Below are positions 58,668 to 64,000 of a DNA stretch of 64,000 bases, in pieces. The stretch's first letter is position 1. The number at the start of each line of letters is the position of its first letter. The DNA comes from Nymphalis io (Eukaryota; Arthropoda; Insecta; Lepidoptera; Nymphalidae): assembly GCF_905147045.1 (NCBI RefSeq), contig NC_065897.1, positions 511,001 through 575,000 on the forward strand. The letters are read 5' to 3'. Position numbers and translations under genes: made by a program. Under the pieces are notes generated by a model. That model did not search any database and was not told the DNA's origin. It worked only from the letters and a program-made list of their open reading frames with translations.

Positions 58668-59020
58668 GATTACATGCTTAATTTGTGTTTATAATTCATC
58701 TTGTGCTAGTAAAGAAAGCATTTAGAGAAAATAGTGACAGTAATGCTTAGTATTGTTGTGTTTTATTGTTGTTGTTATTGAGCTTGAAGAGCCAATGAAC
58801 CAGTGTAACTACAGGCACAAGGGACATAGCATCTTAGTCCCCGAGATTAGTGGCGCATGGGCGATGCAAGGAATGTATATTTCTTGCAACGCCAATGTCT
58901 ATGGGCGGTGGATCACTTACCATGAGGTGGTCTACTTGCCAGTCTGCATATTTATTTTAAATAATAAAAATAAGACTGCAGTGGAGCAGTGTGCTAGAAG
59001 AAAATACCAGCATGAATTTG
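58668..59020 (+). mobile_element. S1 SINE split by a second nested S2 copy
   Basis: S1 middle (CATGCTTAATTTGTGTTTAT to GAAAGCATTTAGAG) stops near 58735; after the S2 copy (58742-58960) an S1-like piece GCAGTGGAGCAGTGTGCTAG follows. Both parts are worn, so the nesting is less certain than at 12.6 kb. Confidence 0.45.
58742..58960 (+). mobile_element. S2 repeat, 5'-truncated and divergent
   Basis: GCTTAGTATTGTTGTGTTTTA, then ACAGGCACAAGGGACATAGC and CACTTACCATGAGGTGG; ends in an A/T-rich tail. Confidence 0.82.
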
Positions 59021-61570
59021 AAATTGTTAATTATTATAGAGGTTAATTAGGTAAGAAGTTTAATAGGATTTAAGTCGGTTTTCATCGAAATGCTTAAAAA
59101 ACTCATTTTATTCCTACATTTGGAAGCGTCTTTCTGAGCTTAGACAGAAATACATTGTTTTCATTTTAAATTATCGTTACGCTATAAAATAATTAAATTC
59201 TTTTGCCGGTTCTTCGCAGGTCTGAGATCGTATTTTCAATACAAATAATCATTAAATTGTATGTAACTAAGAAGGCTTATCCATATATGGCTGTCATCGC
59301 GAACGCGTAAAATAAAAAAAATATTTTCATTACTGGTCGTTTGGTATACACGCGGAGGCTTTTATTTTAGCCAATCGAGCCGTGAAACCGCTCGGGTGGA
59401 ATGTGTGCGATTTATATCTCGATGATACTCGAATGAGGTCGATTATAATTGATTAATTTCACCCGCTCTTTGCGCTTTCGGAATAATGGAATTTTTGTAA
59501 ATGGGTTTCTATTTTGTTTTTTTTTCTTTTGTTGCTCAACCTTTGACTAATTTTGAATGGCTAAAATAATTCATTCATGCGTATAACTCGTCAAATATAA
59601 ATAAATATATGCATAGATTTATTTTTAACTTAAAATATGTATGTTTTGAATTGAGTTAGAAGTAAATTAATTTAATTATAATGTAATTGAATTTAAGTTC
59701 TGAAGCACAGTGCCTATGTACTAAGTTTCTTGTCGGTTTTTCTCGGTAGAATCTAATTTAGAAGTTTATTTGAATTATGTAAATTTTTGATTCAAATGTT
59801 ACTTAGGTACTCTAAGTAAACCATTTTGAATAAAGCATGAAATAATTTTTAGTGTGTTTTCTAGCAGTGCTTAAAAGATAGTTCAATTAAATTCTTGCTT
59901 GCTGCTATTGTGGCTAAAATTTTGATGGGAATAATTTTCTGTTTAACTTCAACTAAAATTCGTATCCATAATCAATCTCACATATTTTTTCACACTTTTG
60001 GTGGTTGAGTGGGTGGGTGGATGATGAGGATTATATCCATTAAGTGGTGCCGCTATCAGTTTCCAGTGATTAAAAATAATACACCCTTACGATGTCGCTC
60101 TGGGTATTTAGCTTGTTAAATATAAAATCAAAAGTTCCGTATGTATTAAGAAATAAATCCAGTGTAGAGCAAATTAAATTGCCACGAAATACGAAGATAA
60201 TATGCCAGTCAATACGCAAATCGGTATCAAAGTCCGAACAAACGAGCACCCAAAAGCCCCTCATATACCATCCTGTCCAATTATTGGTATAATCCACGAA
60301 GCTCTTTAAAAGCAATTAATATTCCATTGATCCCAGCCAGCCCAGGACGTAATACGCCATGATGTCGTCTATATGTGGCACCTGAGGTAGATTGATTTTA
60401 ATATCTACCACTGTTCGATCATTCACACTTTTACTGGAGGGGTCTTTGTAATATAATTTCAATGATGACTTTTTTGTGTGAATTATCTTTTTTATAAGTA
60501 TACAAGCTCTTAGCCGTTCTAGCTAGCGATTTTGTGCTTGTTAAAACTTAACCACGTTAACGTTTGCACAAACGTTAAAACAAAGATCAAAATCGACTCG
60601 TATATTGTTGCAATTTACGTCAGAGAATTAATTAATTTTATTAAATAATATTTGTGTTTCTTGTACTAATAGCTTAAGTAACTAATAGTTAGTACTTAGC
60701 TTGGTATAAAAAAAAATTCGATTGACAGCAAATAAATATGTTTGCGGTCTTAAAAATCATCTTAGTTAAATAATTATGTATTTAATATTATATTGATATT
60801 TTTATTTTCTACTCTAAATTATTATTAAATATTTGTTTTTTTTAATGAGAATACATAATATTTTACAACTTTTTTCTCAGTTTCTTAATTGTCCGGATAA
60901 AAAAAGAATAATCTTATAAGAACTTAAAGTTCGCATCGCCTTTTAGCCGTCGTCATTTTTAATAGCAATATAAATGAACAATTAGCTTACTAAAATGTCA
61001 ATTAATTATAATCTTCGCTGAATAATTTCGGAACAAAATCCATTTAGATAAAGAAAAGTGAAAATGAAACGAATTTGAAAATTATAAAAGCGATAGCACC
61101 TCAAAGAGAGGCTAAATAAACTCTTCACAATGCCAAAAAATCTCACAAAAGGTGCCCAAAATGATATACCGCTATCAATACCGGCGCTCTATTGTTAACG
61201 GAAGCGCTCTTATAGCTTTAAAAATAAGGTTGAAAATCAAACTATATCGTTTAGACTTTAGATAGTGATGATAGGTTTGTTGTTAATATCGCGGTCCACT
61301 CGAGTGCAAAGTCTACAGCCCTGCGCCCTGCAGTAAATTTATTCGAGGGTTTGCTTAGCCCTTACTATAGATTTATTATCGAGCTTTTTAAACACAGTCA
61401 TTTTTTTATTGGTTTCATATACAAGACAGAAAAGTGTGGAATCATATCAGACATATAGTATTAACTAATTAATGATGGGTTTTACTGTATAATTTTACAT
61501 TATTATGTGTTTCATTGTAATATCGTTATTATTTATATTATTAATATGTATGTATTTTATTACCATCTCG
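59021..61570. other. no gene seen; repeat-poor
   Basis: About 2.5 kb without recognised repeats apart from a short hairpin at 60557. This is downstream of the candidate promoter, so it would be the first part of that transcript's intron. Confidence 0.55.
60557..60578. repeat. short hairpin, 10-bp arms
   Basis: TTAACGTTTG and CAAACGTTAA are separated by two bases. Confidence 0.9.
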
Positions 61571-61870
61571 ACTGACTGCCTCGTTGGTCTAGTGGCTAGA
61601 TAGGACCTGGTCGGGCCAATAAAAAGATATTGGGTTTTTCTATCAGAAAATTCTTAGTACCATCCCGGAGTCTGAAAGTTAGAGGTGTGTACACTCTCGT
61701 ACCTCAGAAAGCACGTAAAGTCAGATTGCCGTCCCATCGGATTATGAGAGCTAGGGAATAGAGAGTGCACCTATGTGCACTATAGTATCTCCTGCGCAGT
61801 TGGCTAATCTCTGTTGAGATTGGTCGCCATGTCCGAAATCAGACTGGAGGACATTATTGTTATTATTAAT
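61571..61870 (+). mobile_element. S4 tRNA-headed SINE
   Basis: GACTGCCTCGTTGGTCTAGT at the start, GATTATGAGAGCTAGGGAAT, GTTGAGATTGGTCGCCATG and a (TTA)n tail. The B-box half of the head is altered (GACCTGGTCGGGCC). An S1 copy follows at once. Confidence 0.85.
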
Positions 61871-61875
61871 ACATA

Positions 61876-62182
61876 AAAAAAGCCGAGATGGCCCTGTGGT
61901 AAGAACGCGTGAATCTTAACCGATGATCGTGGGTTCAAACCCGGGCAAGCACCACTGAATTTTCATGTGCTTAATTTGTGATTATAATTCATCTCGTGCT
62001 TTACGGTGAAGGAAAACATCGTGAGGAAACCTGCATGTGTCTAATTTCACTGAAATTCTGCCACATGTGAATTCTACCAACCCGCATTGGAGCAGCGTGG
62101 TGGAATAAGCTCCAAACCTTCTCCTCAAAAAGAGGAGAGGAGGCCTTTAGCCCAGCAGTGGGTCATTCACAGGCTGTTACGG
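61876..62182 (+). mobile_element. S1 SINE, full length and young
   Basis: Complete copy from AGCCGAGATGGCCCTGTGG to TCACAGGCTGTTACGG, flanked by a 9-bp duplication TAATACATA (61867-61875 and 62183-62191). Nearly identical to the copy at 17348. It directly follows an S4 SINE. Confidence 0.93.
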
Positions 62183-62199
62183 TAATACATATTGTAAAC

Positions 62200-62420
62200 T
62201 TTGTACTTAACGGATTTTAATACGTTTTTACCAATAACCGGAGTGATTTATGAGAAAAGTATTGGTATATAATTCATAATTGTTTTGTGAACATGAGCTG
62301 AAATATTATGTTAAATGTGAAAATATCTTCATGCCCACAGTTAGAGTAACATATATTACGATATAAACATTTTATGTTGAACTATATTCTACCCTTGCGA
62401 AACCGAGATGGGTAGCTAGT
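62200..62420 (+). mobile_element. H2 Helitron-like element, 5' worn
   Basis: ACGGATTTTAATACGTTTTTA, ACCAATAACCGGAGTGATTT and GCGAAACCGAGATGGGTAGC followed by TAGT. Homologous to 35077-35407; starts just after an S1 SINE. Confidence 0.55.
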
Positions 62421-63204
62421 ATAATTTATATAACATTTAAGTCGTTCTTTATTAGAAGTTTGAAGTTATTTCCCTCGCACGCGGCGCGTCTAATACAATC
62501 TGAATTCCGTTCAGCGTGATTTGTTAAGTTGCAATTTCACTGATAACACGCCATATGGTGACACTATGACTGTAATATTACTATTTCTATGTTTGATACT
62601 TTTTACAATACCTTAGAAACTCACGTGGGCTTCTAAATACATGTATTTACTTTCTTACATTACTTATAGATTACGTATTATATATTGGTCAATTTATAGT
62701 TTTTTATAATGCCAATATTTATGATGATCATATATTCACGTTTTTGGATAATGATTTTTTGATATATCGTTAAACCTGTATATCTAGGTAGGAATAGGCT
62801 GGGGCGCATATGTGTCCCTCACTATTTATCACAGCCTACGTATTTTCCCAGATCAGACGAGGGTATTAAGACGTCGGCACATAATTTTTCAATTTGCCCA
62901 GTTAAAACGCGTTAAGGAGATGGATTAATAAATCTCCCGCTTGCTTGGGGGAGATATTGAGTTAGCGTTCCTACGCACCCCTCGTTCCAGGAACTAAATG
63001 ATCTCAGGCGATAACCGTGGCAACAAATACTTGCGTTGTTTTTTCAACTTTAATATTCCTAAATATGTACATTAAATTATATTAGTTTAAATATAATAGA
63101 CGGTTAATTTGTGGAAAATTCAAATCAAATATGCTCAATCTGTCTTAGTAGGTAGAAAATGCAGTTTAAAAAATAATAATAAAAAAAATCTTGTTTATCC
63201 AAAT

Positions 63205-63272
63205 CCTCAAAAAGGAAAAGCAGGCCTTAGCCCAGCAGAGGGACATTCACAGGCTATTACTGTTACTGTTAT
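63205..63272 (+). mobile_element. S1 SINE 3' end
   Basis: Only TCCTCAAAAAGGAAAAGCAGG through CACAGGCTATTACTGTTACTG is present, a short 5'-truncated copy with a TTACTG tail. Confidence 0.7.
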
Positions 63273-63410
63273 CTAAATCTAAAGCGTCTATGTATATATA
63301 ACAAATTTCAATTTCTTGTTCGAAGCTAGAGATAAAAAATAATTTTAAGCTCATTTAAATTTAAGGGTATAAGGGCGATCGTATACTCATAATCGTTATA
63401 TAATTAATTT

Positions 63411-63700
63411 ACTGATGGTAGAGCTTTGTGTAAGCTCGTCTGGGTAGGTATCACCCACTCATCAGATATTCTACCGCAAAACAGCAGTACTTGGTATTGT
63501 TGTGTTCCGATTTGAAAGGTGAGTGAGCCAGTGTAATTACAGGCACAAGGGACATAACATCTTAGTTCCCAAGGTTGGTGGCGCATTGGCGATGTAAGCG
63601 ATGGTTAACATTTCTTATAATGCCTATGTCTATGGGCGTTGGTGACCACTTACCATCAGGTGGCCCATATGCTCGTCCGCCTTTCAATTCTATAAAAAAA
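63411..63700 (+). mobile_element. S2 repeat, full length
   Basis: ACTGATGGTAGAGCTTTGTG to poly-A7. TAATTT directly precedes it and follows it, a likely 6-bp target duplication. Confidence 0.94.
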
Positions 63701-64000
63701 TAATTTGGATTTAGAATTAAGGGCTACCGATGTATGAAGTTAAACAATGTGTATAATACAATATATCTATATATACATATACAATATTTTAAACTGGGTT
63801 TAACCGTCGATTTAAAACTGCTATCCCCAGATATCATCCCCTCATTCTTCCGATGTTTAAACTGCGACATTGTTTAATTAAGCAGTTTGTCTTGTTGATC
63901 GTGTTCTCGGCAATTATAACTTCGCGTGTGTCTGACATTGATTTGTTATGACAGCTTGGAGATCCTTAGATTCTATGTGAAATGGTTTCTCAATCAAAAC

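Noticed and set aside
1..64000. CRISPR array, operon or bacterial-type genes
   Set aside because: No regularly spaced direct repeats, ribosome binding sites or long ORFs; the sequence is clearly eukaryotic.

Overview
The window is AT-rich eukaryotic DNA that looks like a lepidopteran, probably butterfly, genome. The organism is inferred from repeat families: tRNA-headed SINEs with a GCCGAGATGGCC head, a poly-A SINE-like family beginning ACTGGTGGTAGGGCTT, and Helitron-like elements beginning near TACTAATATTATAAA and ending in CTAG. There is no complete protein gene.

The best reading is that most of the window is intronic sequence of one plus-strand gene. Two short open segments have good splice sites and matching phases: a 93-nt exon at 517-609 and a 73-nt exon at 39558-39630, about 39 kb apart. 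Together they read about 55 residues without a stop. I do not recognise the protein. A possible alternative promoter and first coding exon (58319-58538) ends in phase 0, the same phase in which the second exon ends, so it could splice to the same downstream exon outside the window. One intact RNA gene, tRNA-Leu(CAG), lies at 14545-14628.

The rest is repeats. I call the main families S1 (tRNA-headed SINE, about 25 copies and pieces), S2 (poly-A SINE-like, about 28), S3 and S4 (two other tRNA-headed SINEs, 3 each), and H/H2 (Helitron-like, about 14). Several S1 copies have clear target-site duplications of 9-16 bp. S2 copies are nested in S1 (12.6-13.0 kb, 58.7-59.0 kb) and in a GC-rich LINE-like element (56.3-57.3 kb). 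Two non-LTR retrotransposon 3' ends face each other at 37.0-38.5 kb; one still carries a YADD reverse transcriptase motif. A degraded ORF at 50.0-50.4 kb resembles the N-terminal part of a Merlin/IS1595-type transposase.

Other structure includes a 292-bp segment duplicated almost perfectly 18 kb apart (25138 and 43149), a cluster of CTCF-like AGATGGCGC motifs (23.05-23.17 kb and 26.17 kb), perfect hairpins with 12-17 bp arms and tiny loops (13.0, 17.2, 46.3, 55.3 kb), and a full CRE palindrome (53.66 kb). Coordinates of degraded repeats are approximate. All family assignments come from reading by eye, without database searches.
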